From Streptomyces sp. NBC_01465 (GTDB lineage Bacteria; Actinomycetota; Actinomycetes; Streptomycetales; Streptomycetaceae): a stretch of 64,000 nt of DNA. The stretch covers positions 5,518,001 to 5,582,000 of the forward strand of contig NZ_CP109467.1 in NCBI RefSeq assembly GCF_036227325.1, read 5' to 3'. Below are positions 43,680-51,189 of the stretch, in pieces. Made by a program: the position numbers and the translations under genes. Below the pieces are notes generated by a model. It had not been told where the DNA came from and ran no database searches. It saw only the letters and a program-made list of their open reading frames with translations. The first letter of the stretch is position 1. Each line of letters begins with the position of its first letter.

Positions 43680-44441
43680 ATGAGAGGCAGTGCGCCAGTG
43701 GCTGCATTCCCCCACGTCTCCCGAGCCCGTCGAGCCGCGCTCGCCGGGGCGGTGTGCGCCGGTCTGGCCGCATCGCTCACCGCCTGCGGCAGCGAGGACC
43801 CGGACGCCGGGACCAATGGCGTCGGCAAGCTCTCCGCGCAGGAGATCGAGACGAAGGCGCGTACGGCCGTGGACGGCGCGCAGGCGGTACGGCTGTCGGG
43901 GACGCTGGTCAGCAAGGGCGGCTCGTACAAGCTGAACATGAAGCTCAAGGCGGACGGCGGCACCGGCTCCGTCACCTCGAAGAACAGCACCTTCGCCCTG
44001 CTGCGGGTCGGCGACGCGCTCTATGTGAAGGCCGACGCGGGCTTCTGGGACCAGGCGGACGGCAAGAGCGGGGCGACGGCCGCGGACAAGCTCGACTCGA
44101 AGTACGTGAAGGTGCCGCAGGGCGACCCCGCGTACCAGCAGTTCCGCGGCTTCACCGAGATGAGCGCGCTCCTGGACGGGCTGCTGGGACTGCACGGCAC
44201 GCTCAACAAGGGCGACCGGACGACGGTCGGCGGGATCCGGACCGTGCGGATCACCGGCGGCGACTCGGGCGAGGGCGGCACGCTGGACGTCTCGCTGAAG
44301 GGGACCCCGTACCCGCTGCGGTTCGAGCGGGCCGGTGGCGCGGGGGTCCTTCAACTCGCCGACTGGGACAAGGACTTCACGCTGACCGAGCCCGGCAAGG
44401 ACGACACGGTCGACTACGGCCGCCAGCTCCCGAAGACGTGA
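43680..44441 (+). CDS. LppX/LprG-like lipoprotein
   Basis: 253-aa lipoprotein. It has a basic start (SRARRAALAGAVCAGLAASL), lipobox LTAC and a mature beta-rich domain with repeated patterns (VRLSGTLVSKGGSYKLNMKLKADGG, FALLRVGDALYVKADAGFWDQ, LSLKGTPYPLRFE-like). This is the LolA/LppX fold, which binds lipids in mycobacteria. ATG at 43680 is preceded by GAGGA, which decides against the upstream extension. The stop (TGA) abuts the stop of the convergent gene (TGATCA). It is a single-gene unit. Confidence 0.82.
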   Translation: MRGSAPVAAFPHVSRARRAALAGAVCAGLAASLTACGSEDPDAGTNGVGKLSAQEIETKARTAVDGAQAVRLSGTLVSKGGSYKLNMKLKADGGTGSVTSKNSTFALLRVGDALYVKADAGFWDQADGKSGATAADKLDSKYVKVPQGDPAYQQFRGFTEMSALLDGLLGLHGTLNKGDRTTVGGIRTVRITGGDSGEGGTLDVSLKGTPYPLRFERAGGAGVLQLADWDKDFTLTEPGKDDTVDYGRQLPKT

Positions 44442-44948
44442 TCAGCGCTTACGGCGCTTGAAGAGCAGCGAGGGAAGCGCGGCGGGGACGGGCTGCCGTG
44501 TGGTCGCGGAGGTGGCGGCCGGCGCGGTGGCCAGGGACCCCTCGGGCATCTCGGTCCGTACGGCGGTCGGCTCCAGCCGTACGATCCGGCACTCGCGCGC
44601 CCAGCGCTCCACCATCCGCTCGCCGTCGGGGGCGTTGAGCCGCTTGCCCTTGAGCTCGGCGACGGCGGTGTCCCAGGCCTCGCTGCCCGGCGTGACCTCG
44701 GTGACGGCGGCGGTCCAGACGACGAGCCGCCCGCCCTTGTCCTTGCTGCGCACGGTGACCTCGGCGCTCCCGCCGTCCACGAGCCCCTCCAGGGGCTGTT
44801 CGCCGGGACCGTCCCCGAGGAGGAGGGCGGCCCCGTCGAGCCATACGTGCCAGAGCGCGCGGGCCGCCCCGGTGCCCTGCACCCAGATCAGCCCGGACTT
44901 CTTGGTGGCCTCTTCGGCGAGGGCCCGCGTGAGCAGCGACTCGGTCAT
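44442..44948 (-). CDS. Conserved hypothetical protein, possible flavin-reductase/PNPOx-like fold
   Basis: 168-aa soluble protein. The N-terminal half (TESLLTRALAEEATKKSGLIWVQG, LWHVWLDGAALLLGDGPGEQPLEGL, AEVTVRSKDKGGRLVVWTAAVTEV) has the alternating beta pattern of pyridoxamine-oxidase-like proteins, which is a guess. The C-terminus is basic (SLLFKRRKR). TACCCT ends 6 nt before the ATG, suggesting leaderless translation. No partner gene. Confidence 0.75.
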   Translation of the reverse strand: MTESLLTRALAEEATKKSGLIWVQGTGAARALWHVWLDGAALLLGDGPGEQPLEGLVDGGSAEVTVRSKDKGGRLVVWTAAVTEVTPGSEAWDTAVAELKGKRLNAPDGERMVERWARECRIVRLEPTAVRTEMPEGSLATAPAATSATTRQPVPAALPSLLFKRRKR

Positions 44949-44982
44949 GGGGTCAGGGTACGGGCCGCTGCTTCGGGCCTCT

Positions 44983-46098
44983 TCAGAGCCAGCCGTTCCG
45001 CTTCAGCGTGCGGTGGATCGCCAGACAGATGCCGACGATCCCCGCCATCGCCACCGGGTACCCGTACTGCGAGTGCAGCTCCGGCATGTGCTCGAAGTTC
45101 ATCCCGTACACGCCGGTGATCATCGTGGGGACGGCGATGATCGCCGCCCACGCCGTGATCTTCCGCATGTCCTCGTTCTGCGCGACCGTCGCCTGCGCCA
45201 GGTTGGCCTGCAGGATCGAGTTGAGCAGCTCGTCGAAGCCGATCACCTGCTCCTGCACCCGCGCCAGGTGGTCCGCCACGTCACGGAAGTACTTCTGGAT
45301 GTCGGGGTCGATCAGCCGCATCGGCCGCTCGCTGAGCAGCTGCAGCGGCCGCAGCAGCGGTGAGACGGCCCGCTTGAATTCGAGGACCTCGCGCTTGAGC
45401 TGGTAGATACGGCCCGCGTCCGTACCGCGCGAAGTGCCCTTCGCCGGCTCGGAGAAGACATCGATCTCGACCTCGTCGATGTCGTCCTGCACGGCCGACG
45501 CCACCGCCAGATAGCCGTCCACGACCTGGTCGGCGATCGCGTGCAGCACCGCCGAGGGGCCCTTCGCGAGCAGCTCGGGCTCCGACTGCATGCGGTGGCG
45601 CAGCGCCCGCAGCGAGCCCTGGCCGCCGTGCCGGACCGTGATGACGAAGTCCCGGCCGGTGAAGCACATCACCTCGCCGGTCTCGACGACCTCGCTGGTC
45701 GCGGTGAGCTCGGCGTGCTCGACGTAGTGGATGGTCTTGAAGACGGTGAAGAGCGTGTCGTCGTACCGCTCCAGCTTGGGCCGCTGGTGTGCGTGGACCG
45801 CGTCCTCGACGGCCAGCGGGTGGAGCCCGAACTCGGCGGCGATACCGGAGAATTCGGCCTCGGTCGGCTCGTGCAGCCCGATCCAGGTGAAGCCTCCGAC
45901 GTCCCGCACCCGGTGCTGCGCCGCACGCGGTGTGAGGCAGGCGTCGCCGTCGACGCGCACTCCCTCTCGGTAAACAGCACAGTCGACGACCGCGCTGCTG
46001 GCGGAGGGGTCGCGGGTGGAGTCGTAGTTGCTGTACGGGGCGTTGCTCTTGCGCACGGACGGACGGACCGCTGCGCGCAGGTCACGGATCATCGACAT
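44983..46098 (-). CDS. corA: CorA-family magnesium/cobalt transporter
   Basis: 371-aa channel protein. A large cytoplasmic N-terminal domain (GGFTWIGLHEPTEAEFSGIAAEFGLHPLAVEDAVH) and a long helical stalk lead to two C-terminal helices. The hallmark GMN motif (VYGMNFEHMPEL) stands at the end of the first helix. It carries Mg2+, possibly Co2+ or Ni2+. ATG at 46098 has AAGGAG at 7 nt. Upstream is a 411-bp region with repeat structure that could be a regulatory leader. Position equals Rv1239c of mycobacteria. Confidence 0.94.
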   Translation of the reverse strand: MSMIRDLRAAVRPSVRKSNAPYSNYDSTRDPSASSAVVDCAVYREGVRVDGDACLTPRAAQHRVRDVGGFTWIGLHEPTEAEFSGIAAEFGLHPLAVEDAVHAHQRPKLERYDDTLFTVFKTIHYVEHAELTATSEVVETGEVMCFTGRDFVITVRHGGQGSLRALRHRMQSEPELLAKGPSAVLHAIADQVVDGYLAVASAVQDDIDEVEIDVFSEPAKGTSRGTDAGRIYQLKREVLEFKRAVSPLLRPLQLLSERPMRLIDPDIQKYFRDVADHLARVQEQVIGFDELLNSILQANLAQATVAQNEDMRKITAWAAIIAVPTMITGVYGMNFEHMPELHSQYGYPVAMAGIVGICLAIHRTLKRNGWL

Positions 46099-46509
46099 GG
46101 CAGGCTCCTTCACGGAGGGGCCGTCGGCGACGGTGGCACTGCCCGGAATGGGGACGTTTCTGCGTGACGTCCGCAAAGCGGGCGGTACCGCATCATCGCG
46201 GATGGCGGCGTTCGCTACAGACACAGACAAAGCAAGATGAAGTGCTCTTCCGGCGTGCGAAGTGCCCAGTCTCAAAACCGGGAGGGCCGGGGCCCTGATC
46301 TCGGGTCAGAGAGAAAGCAGATGAAGTGCGGAAGAGCGGCATGTACTGCCCGGTCGACTCGGATCTCGATCCATCGCAGTCCCACCTCCTCCGGCCGGTC
46401 CCCCGTAGGGGACGAACGATGCTGCCCTGACCAGCGGCCAAGAGTATCAGCCGACTACAGGGCCAACCCCGCTCTTTGCCCGTTCCATACGCGCTTTATG
46501 CTCGCGACC
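46099..46509. other. 411-bp intergenic region with direct and inverted repeats upstream of corA
   Basis: The motif AAAGCAAGATGAAGTGC (46229-46245) recurs as AAAGCAGATGAAGTGC (46314-46329), 85 bp away. Next to them GCTCTTCCG (46244-46252) and CGGAAGAGC (46329-46337) form a perfect 9-bp inverted repeat. On the minus-strand RNA the motif ACUUCAUCU(U)GCUUU would follow each arm of a stem. This lies 131-239 nt before the corA start. It does not match the M-box riboswitch consensus I know. No good ORF lies here. Confidence 0.55.
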
Positions 46510-47094
46510 ATGGACGAAGTTCTTGCTCTGGTCGAAGCCCGGCTGCGCTCGGCGCTGGGCGAACCGGACGCCCGTGCCGCGGTGACCTTCCTCGGCACCG
46601 ACCGCATCGAGGTCCTCCGGTTCGTCGACGGCGATGTGGTGCGCTACGCCACCCTCGGTATGTCCGCCCAGCCGATGGCGGATCCGACCGCCGCGCTCGC
46701 CGACCCGGTGAAGGGCCCGCGCGCCGAACTGGTCCTCTCGGTGCGGGCCGGTCTCGCAGACACCGACAAGGTGCTCAGGCCGCTCGCCGTACTGGCCGCG
46801 TCCCCGCAGGTCGAGGGCGTGATCGTGGCCCCGGGTGCCTCGCTCGAAGTCGGCGACCCGCTCTGGCCGGGGGCTCCGTTCAGTTCCGTACTCGTGGCGG
46901 AGCCGGGCGGTCTGGTCGAGGACCTCGACCTCGACGACCCGATGGACCCCGTCCACTTCCTGCCGCTCCTGCCGATGACGCCCAACGAGGCGGCGTGGAA
47001 GCGGGTGCACGGCGGCCAGGAGCTCCAGGAGCGCTGGCTGGCACACGGAACGGACCTGCGCGATCCGCTGCGCAGGTCCGTAACTCTCGACTGA
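46510..47094 (+). CDS. Suppressor-of-fused-like protein
   Basis: 194-aa soluble protein resembling the SUFU domain in bacteria (VTFLGTDRIEVLRFVDGDVVRYATLGMSAQPM, ARAELVLSVRAG-like, LPLLPMTPNEAAWKRVHGGQELQERWLAHG). Bacterial members are of unknown function, sometimes linked to toxin-immunity loci. No toxin gene is near. ATG at 46510 has TATGCT ending 7 nt before it, consistent with a leaderless mRNA; an in-frame ATG 4 codons earlier is the alternative. It ends 6 bp before the convergent MFS gene. Confidence 0.82.
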   Translation: MDEVLALVEARLRSALGEPDARAAVTFLGTDRIEVLRFVDGDVVRYATLGMSAQPMADPTAALADPVKGPRAELVLSVRAGLADTDKVLRPLAVLAASPQVEGVIVAPGASLEVGDPLWPGAPFSSVLVAEPGGLVEDLDLDDPMDPVHFLPLLPMTPNEAAWKRVHGGQELQERWLAHGTDLRDPLRRSVTLD

Positions 47095-47100
47095 ATCAAG

Positions 47101-48318
47101 CTAGTTGGCGAAAACGGAGACCCCGTCCTCGGCGGCGTGCGTCTCGGCGAACTCCTCTTCCTCGTGTACGAGGGCCGAGCGCCGCGCCCACACCACACCG
47201 GCCCCGACCACCGCGGCGGCGGCAGCCACCACGAACGGGATGTGGATGTCGGTCCACTCCTCGATGTGCGGCGCCAGGAACGGGGCCGCGGCGGCCGCGA
47301 ACCAGCGGACGAAGTTGTAGCCCGCGCTCGCCACCGGACGGGGCGCGTCCGAGACGCCCAGCGCCAGCTCCGTGTAGACGGTGTTGTTGAGGCCGATGAA
47401 GGCGCCCGAGACGATCGTGGCGACGATGGCGGTCGTGTGGCTGCCGTAGCCGAGCACCACCAGGTCCGCGGCGAGCAGCACCAGTGAGCCGCCGAGCACC
47501 TTCAGCGTGCCGAAGCGCTTCTGCAGGCGGGGTGCGACGAGGACCGAGAAGACGGCGAGCAGCAGGCCCCAGCAGAAGAACACCGCGCCGGACTTGTAGG
47601 GCGTCATGTTCAGCACGAACGGGGTGAAGGCCAGCACGGTGAAGAACGCGTAGTTGTAGAAGAACGCGGAGGCGGCGACCGAGGCGAGCCCGCCGTGGCC
47701 GAGGGCGCGGATCGGGTCGAAGAGCCCGGTCTTCTTCGCGGGCCTGGGCTGTTCCTTGAGGAACGCCGAGATGCAGAGGAAACCGATGGCCATCAGGGCC
47801 GCGGTCCCGAAGAAGGGGTAGCGCCAGCTGGCGTTGCCGAGGGCCGCGCCGAGCAGCGGGCCGCAGGCCATGCCGAGGCCGAGCGCGGACTCGTACAGCA
47901 GGATGGCCGCCGCGCTGCCGCCGGCCGCGGCGCCGACGATGACGGCGAGCGCGGTCGAGACGAAGAGCGCGTTGCCGAGCCCCCAGCCGGCCCGGAAGCC
48001 GACGAGTTCGCCGACCGAGCCCGAGGTGCCGGAGAGCGCGGCGAAGACGACGACCAGCGCGAGCCCGACGAGCAGGGTCTTCTTGCCGCCGATACGGCTG
48101 GAGACGTAGCCGGTGACCAGCATCGCGACCGCGGTGATCAGGAAGTACGAGGTGAACAGGAGCGAGACCTGGCTGGGGGTCGCGTCCAGGCCCTTGGCGA
48201 TGGACGGCAGGATCGGGTCCACCAGGCCGATGCCCATGAAGGCGACGACGGATGCGCCCGCGGTGGCCCAGACGGCCTTCGGCTGCCGCAGGAGGCTTCC
48301 TGGTTCGGCTTCGCTCAT
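47101..48318 (-). CDS. MFS transporter (drug efflux type)
   Basis: 405-aa membrane protein with twelve predicted helices and the MFS motif A-like GYVSSRIGGKKTLLVG (about residues 69-84). The motif-C-like region with Gly repeats (ALGLGMACGPLLGAALG) is typical of antiporter DHA1 efflux pumps. Substrate unknown. ATG at 48318 has GAGG at 6 nt. Two dyads upstream (48346-48362 and 48381-48397) suggest control by a MarR- or TetR-type repressor, but no regulator gene is adjacent. Divergent from the Zn-ribbon protein gene. Confidence 0.9.
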   Translation of the reverse strand: MSEAEPGSLLRQPKAVWATAGASVVAFMGIGLVDPILPSIAKGLDATPSQVSLLFTSYFLITAVAMLVTGYVSSRIGGKKTLLVGLALVVVFAALSGTSGSVGELVGFRAGWGLGNALFVSTALAVIVGAAAGGSAAAILLYESALGLGMACGPLLGAALGNASWRYPFFGTAALMAIGFLCISAFLKEQPRPAKKTGLFDPIRALGHGGLASVAASAFFYNYAFFTVLAFTPFVLNMTPYKSGAVFFCWGLLLAVFSVLVAPRLQKRFGTLKVLGGSLVLLAADLVVLGYGSHTTAIVATIVSGAFIGLNNTVYTELALGVSDAPRPVASAGYNFVRWFAAAAAPFLAPHIEEWTDIHIPFVVAAAAAVVGAGVVWARRSALVHEEEEFAETHAAEDGVSVFAN

Positions 48319-48345
48319 GACTGCCTCGATTCTCTCCCTGAGTGG

Positions 48346-48362
48346 TTGTGTTATACACACAA
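48346..48362 (-). promoter_or_regulatory. Perfect palindrome overlapping the MFS promoter
   Basis: TTGTGT-TATAC-ACACAA, 6-bp arms and 5-bp spacer, 28 bp before the MFS start codon. On the minus strand it contains TATAAC, a plausible -10 box, so a protein bound here would block transcription. Confidence 0.6.
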
Positions 48363-48380
48363 TAAGTGAGCGGAACTAAT

Positions 48381-48397
48381 AGATGCAAGCTACATCT
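48381..48397 (-). promoter_or_regulatory. Second dyad upstream of the MFS gene
   Basis: AGATGCA-AGC-TACATCT, six of seven positions paired, 18 bp upstream of the first palindrome. It lies where a -35 region or second operator would be. Confidence 0.45.
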
Positions 48398-48480
48398 AGT
48401 TTGGGCCGGTCAGAGGCTTCGAAGCCCGGACGGGTGATCGTCCTTGACGCGGCGACGGGCGGGGAGGACCGTTGAGCTCT

Positions 48481-49116
48481 ATGAGGGGCGAACCCAGTTG
48501 CCCGAAGTGTGGTGGCCGGGTCAGGGCGCCCGGTCTCTTTGCCGACTCCTGGCAGTGCGACGTGCACGGTGTCGTGCATCCGCTGCAGCCCGTGATCCCG
48601 CCCAGCGTCGAGGCCCTCGGCGTGGTGGTGCACCGGGCGCAGGTCCCGGTGTGGATGCCCTGGCCCCTGCCCGTCGGATGGATGTTCACCGGAGTGGCGT
48701 GCGCGGGCGACGACCGCAGCGGCGGCCGCGCGACCGCCGTCGCCTGCTCGGGACCCGGACCGCTCGGCGGCATCGGCGAACTGATCCTGGTCGCCGAGGA
48801 GCTGGGCGTCGGACTCGGCGCGCGGTACGCGGGGGTCGAGGGCCCGGACCCCGGCCCGCACATGAAGGTCGACGAACCCCCGCACACCAAGGTCCTCGCC
48901 GCCGGCCGCCCCACCCCGCTCTGGCACGTCAACGCCCCCGCCGACCGCGCGGTCTTCGCGGGCGAGGCGCGCGGGCTCTGGCTCTGGGCGATCGTCTGGC
49001 CGGAGCAGTCGGGGCTGCTGATGTACGAGGAGCTGGTGCTCACCGATCTGCGCGACGCGGGCGGAGAGGTGGACCTGGTGCCGGTCGGGGCGCTCTCGCC
49101 GCGGCTGCTCGCGTAG
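48481..49116 (+). CDS. DUF6758-like protein with N-terminal zinc ribbon
   Basis: 211-aa cytoplasmic protein. The N-terminus has a zinc-ribbon-like CPKCGG and a further Cys/His pair (WQCDVHGVVHPL). The rest is a compact domain with Trp- and Gly-rich segments (VWMPWPLPVGWMFTGVACAGDDRSGG, GLWLWAIVWPEQSGLLMYEELVLTDL). No known activity. GGAGGA stands 12 nt before this ATG and 3 nt before an in-frame TTG at 48472, so the start is ambiguous. It is followed by the PHP gene 58 bp later and is probably in its operon. Confidence 0.8.
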   Translation: MRGEPSCPKCGGRVRAPGLFADSWQCDVHGVVHPLQPVIPPSVEALGVVVHRAQVPVWMPWPLPVGWMFTGVACAGDDRSGGRATAVACSGPGPLGGIGELILVAEELGVGLGARYAGVEGPDPGPHMKVDEPPHTKVLAAGRPTPLWHVNAPADRAVFAGEARGLWLWAIVWPEQSGLLMYEELVLTDLRDAGGEVDLVPVGALSPRLLA

Positions 49117-49174
49117 CCACCCGGGTTACCCTTGACCGTCCCTCTCGCCCCCTTTGCCCCCGGAGTCACGCGTC

Positions 49175-50032
49175 GTGCGCATCGACCTGCACACCCACTC
49201 CCGGGCCTCGGACGGTACGGACACCCCGGCCGAGCTCGTCCGTAACGCGGCCGCCGCCGGACTCGACGTCGTGGCGCTCACCGACCACGACACCACCCGC
49301 GGCCACGCCGAATCGATCGCCGCCCTCCCCGCGGGACTGACGCTCGTCACCGGCGCCGAGATCTCCTGCCGTGTCGACGGCATCGGCATGCACCTCCTCG
49401 CGTACCTCTTCGACCCCGACGAGCCGGAGTTCCTCCGCGAGCGCGAACTGGTCCGCGACGACCGGGTGCCGCGCGCGCAGTCGATGGTCCGCAAGCTCCA
49501 GGAGCTGGGCGTGCCCATCACCTGGGAGCAGGTCGCGCGCATCGCGGGCGACGCCTCGCTCGGCCGCCCGCACATCGCAACTGCCCTGGTGGAGCTGGGA
49601 GTTGTGGACACCGTGTCCGACGCCTTCACCACCGAGTGGCTGGCCGACGGCGGACGTGCGTACGCGGCGAAGCACGAGCTGGACCCCTTCAAAGCGATCC
49701 GCCTGGTCAAGCAGGCGGGTGGCGTCGCGGTCTTCGCGCACCCGCAGGCCGTCAAGCGCGGCAAGGTCGTACCGGAGTCCACGATCGGCGATCTCGCGGC
49801 GCACGGCCTCGACGGCATCGAGGTCGACCACATGGACCACGACGCACCGACCCGCACCCGGCTGCGCTCCCTCGCGGGTGACCTCGGGCTGCTGACCACC
49901 GGGTCCAGCGACTACCACGGCAGCCGCAAGTCCGTGGAGCTCGGGGAGTACACCACCGACCCCGAGGTGTACGGCGAGATCACCCGGCGTGCGACGGGCG
50001 CGTTCCCGGTGCCGGGCGCCGGCGGACGCTGA
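49175..50032 (+). CDS. PHP-domain phosphoesterase (RNase AM/3',5'-nucleoside bisphosphate phosphatase type)
   Basis: 285-aa metal-dependent phosphoesterase. The motifs are RIDLHTHSRASDGTDTPAEL (two His and Asp), ALTDHDTTRG, GAEISC and, distally, TTGSSDYHG. This is the trpH/YciV-like pattern, whose members hydrolyse 3',5'-bisphosphates and 5' ends of RNA. Metal site looks complete. GTG at 49175 with GGAG at 10 nt. It sits between the Zn-ribbon protein and marC, all on one strand with short gaps. Confidence 0.9.
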   Translation: MRIDLHTHSRASDGTDTPAELVRNAAAAGLDVVALTDHDTTRGHAESIAALPAGLTLVTGAEISCRVDGIGMHLLAYLFDPDEPEFLRERELVRDDRVPRAQSMVRKLQELGVPITWEQVARIAGDASLGRPHIATALVELGVVDTVSDAFTTEWLADGGRAYAAKHELDPFKAIRLVKQAGGVAVFAHPQAVKRGKVVPESTIGDLAAHGLDGIEVDHMDHDAPTRTRLRSLAGDLGLLTTGSSDYHGSRKSVELGEYTTDPEVYGEITRRATGAFPVPGAGGR

Positions 50033-50086
50033 CCGCGCTTCTCCTCGTAACCCCCACTTCTCACTCCTCACGTGCAAGGCCTCACT

Positions 50087-50692
50087 GTGTTCGACGCTGC
50101 CGTTTTCGGATCCCTCTTTGTCACGCTTTTTGTGATCATGGACCCCCCTGGGATCACCCCGATCTTCCTCGCCCTCACCGCGGGCCGTCCCGCCAAGGTC
50201 CAGCGCAAGATGGCGCTGCAGGCGGTGATGGTCGCCTTCGGCGTGATCGCCGTCTTCGGCCTGCTCGGCCAGCAGATCCTGGACTATCTGCATGTCTCCG
50301 TCCCCGCGCTGATGATCGCGGGCGGTCTGCTGCTGCTCCTGATCGCGCTCGACCTGCTCACCGGCAAGACGGACGAGCCGACGCAGACCAAGGACGTCAA
50401 CGTCGCGCTCGTACCGCTCGGCATGCCGCTGCTCGCGGGTCCGGGTGCGATCGTCTCGGTCATCCTGGCCGTGCAGCACGCGGACACCGCGGCGCAGCAG
50501 GTCTCGGTCTGGGTGGCGATCCTCGCCATGCACATCGTGCTCTGGCTGACGATGCGCTACTCGCTGCTGATCATCCGTGTGATCAAGGACGGCGGGGTCG
50601 TGCTGGTGACGCGGCTCGCGGGCATGATGCTCTCCGCGATCGCCGTGCAGCAGATCATCAACGGCGTCACCCAGGTCATCCAGAACAGCTGA
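50087..50692 (+). CDS. MarC family integral membrane protein
   Basis: 201-aa membrane protein with six predicted helices and the MarC signature (LFVIMDPPGITPIFLALTAG, and VPLGMPLLAGPGAIVSVIL). MarC proteins are of unknown transport function despite their name. I chose GTG at 50087 (AAGG at 7 nt) rather than GTG at 50072. Followed 28 bp later by a strong bidirectional terminator. Confidence 0.9.
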   Translation: MFDAAVFGSLFVTLFVIMDPPGITPIFLALTAGRPAKVQRKMALQAVMVAFGVIAVFGLLGQQILDYLHVSVPALMIAGGLLLLLIALDLLTGKTDEPTQTKDVNVALVPLGMPLLAGPGAIVSVILAVQHADTAAQQVSVWVAILAMHIVLWLTMRYSLLIIRVIKDGGVVLVTRLAGMMLSAIAVQQIINGVTQVIQNS

Positions 50693-50720
50693 CCTGCCCT
50701 GACCTGTCCTGAAACGCAAG

Positions 50721-50748
50721 GCGCCCCCGTGCATGTGCACGGGGGCGC
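50721..50748. terminator. Strong bidirectional terminator after marC
   Basis: A perfect 12-bp stem GCGCCCCCGTGC/GCACGGGGGCGC, loop ATGT, between convergent genes, with AAG before and CTT after. Confidence 0.88.
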
Positions 50749-50775
50749 TTCGTCATCAGCGACGTACTTAAGGCG

Positions 50776-50928
50776 TTACGAAGCCGGGCTGTCGGCCGGG
50801 CGGATGTAGATGCGCTGGCCGATTGCCGCGGCCTGCTGCACGATCCGGTTGACGGAGGCGGCGTCCACAACGGTGCTGTCCATGGCGGTGCCATCGACGT
50901 CGTTGAGGCGCATGATTTCGAAGCGCAT
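50776..50928 (-). CDS. Conserved 50-aa small protein
   Basis: A 50-residue protein (starts MRFEIMRLNDVDGTAMDS, ends GQRIYIRPADSPAS). High third-position GC and a GGGAGAA box at good spacing before the ATG support it as a gene. I remember near-identical short proteins in Streptomyces annotations. No membrane segment. The pattern VDAASVNRIVQQAAAIGQRIYI suggests one amphipathic helix followed by a strand. Function unknown. It is a single gene between two terminators/promoters. Confidence 0.82.
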   Translation of the reverse strand: MRFEIMRLNDVDGTAMDSTVVDAASVNRIVQQAAAIGQRIYIRPADSPAS

Positions 50929-51189
50929 GGCTTCTCCCTTCGTCCGATCCTCCTGCTGGAGAACTGTGTGTCGTACGGGTATTTACTCTGCTCCCGTGGT
51001 GCGTCTGGGCGGTTGCCCGTCCGTTAAGAGTGGATTGCGTGGCTAGGGTGCCTCACGTTCCATATGGGTCCAACGGCTTGCCTTCCTCAAACATTCCCTA
51101 CGCTAAGGAAAATTTTCGCGAGCCTAATTACTGGCCGGTAGTGCGACAGGTTGTGCCCGCTGCGTGACGCCTAGGACAATGGGCGGCGT

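Noticed and set aside
46237..46497. Extension of the SUFU-like gene upstream
   Set aside because: Codon use is poor and the region carries repeats; the domain starts at MDEVLAL with a -10 box just before it.
46099..46500. M-box riboswitch for corA
   Set aside because: None of the conserved M-box sequence blocks I know could be found, only unrelated repeats.
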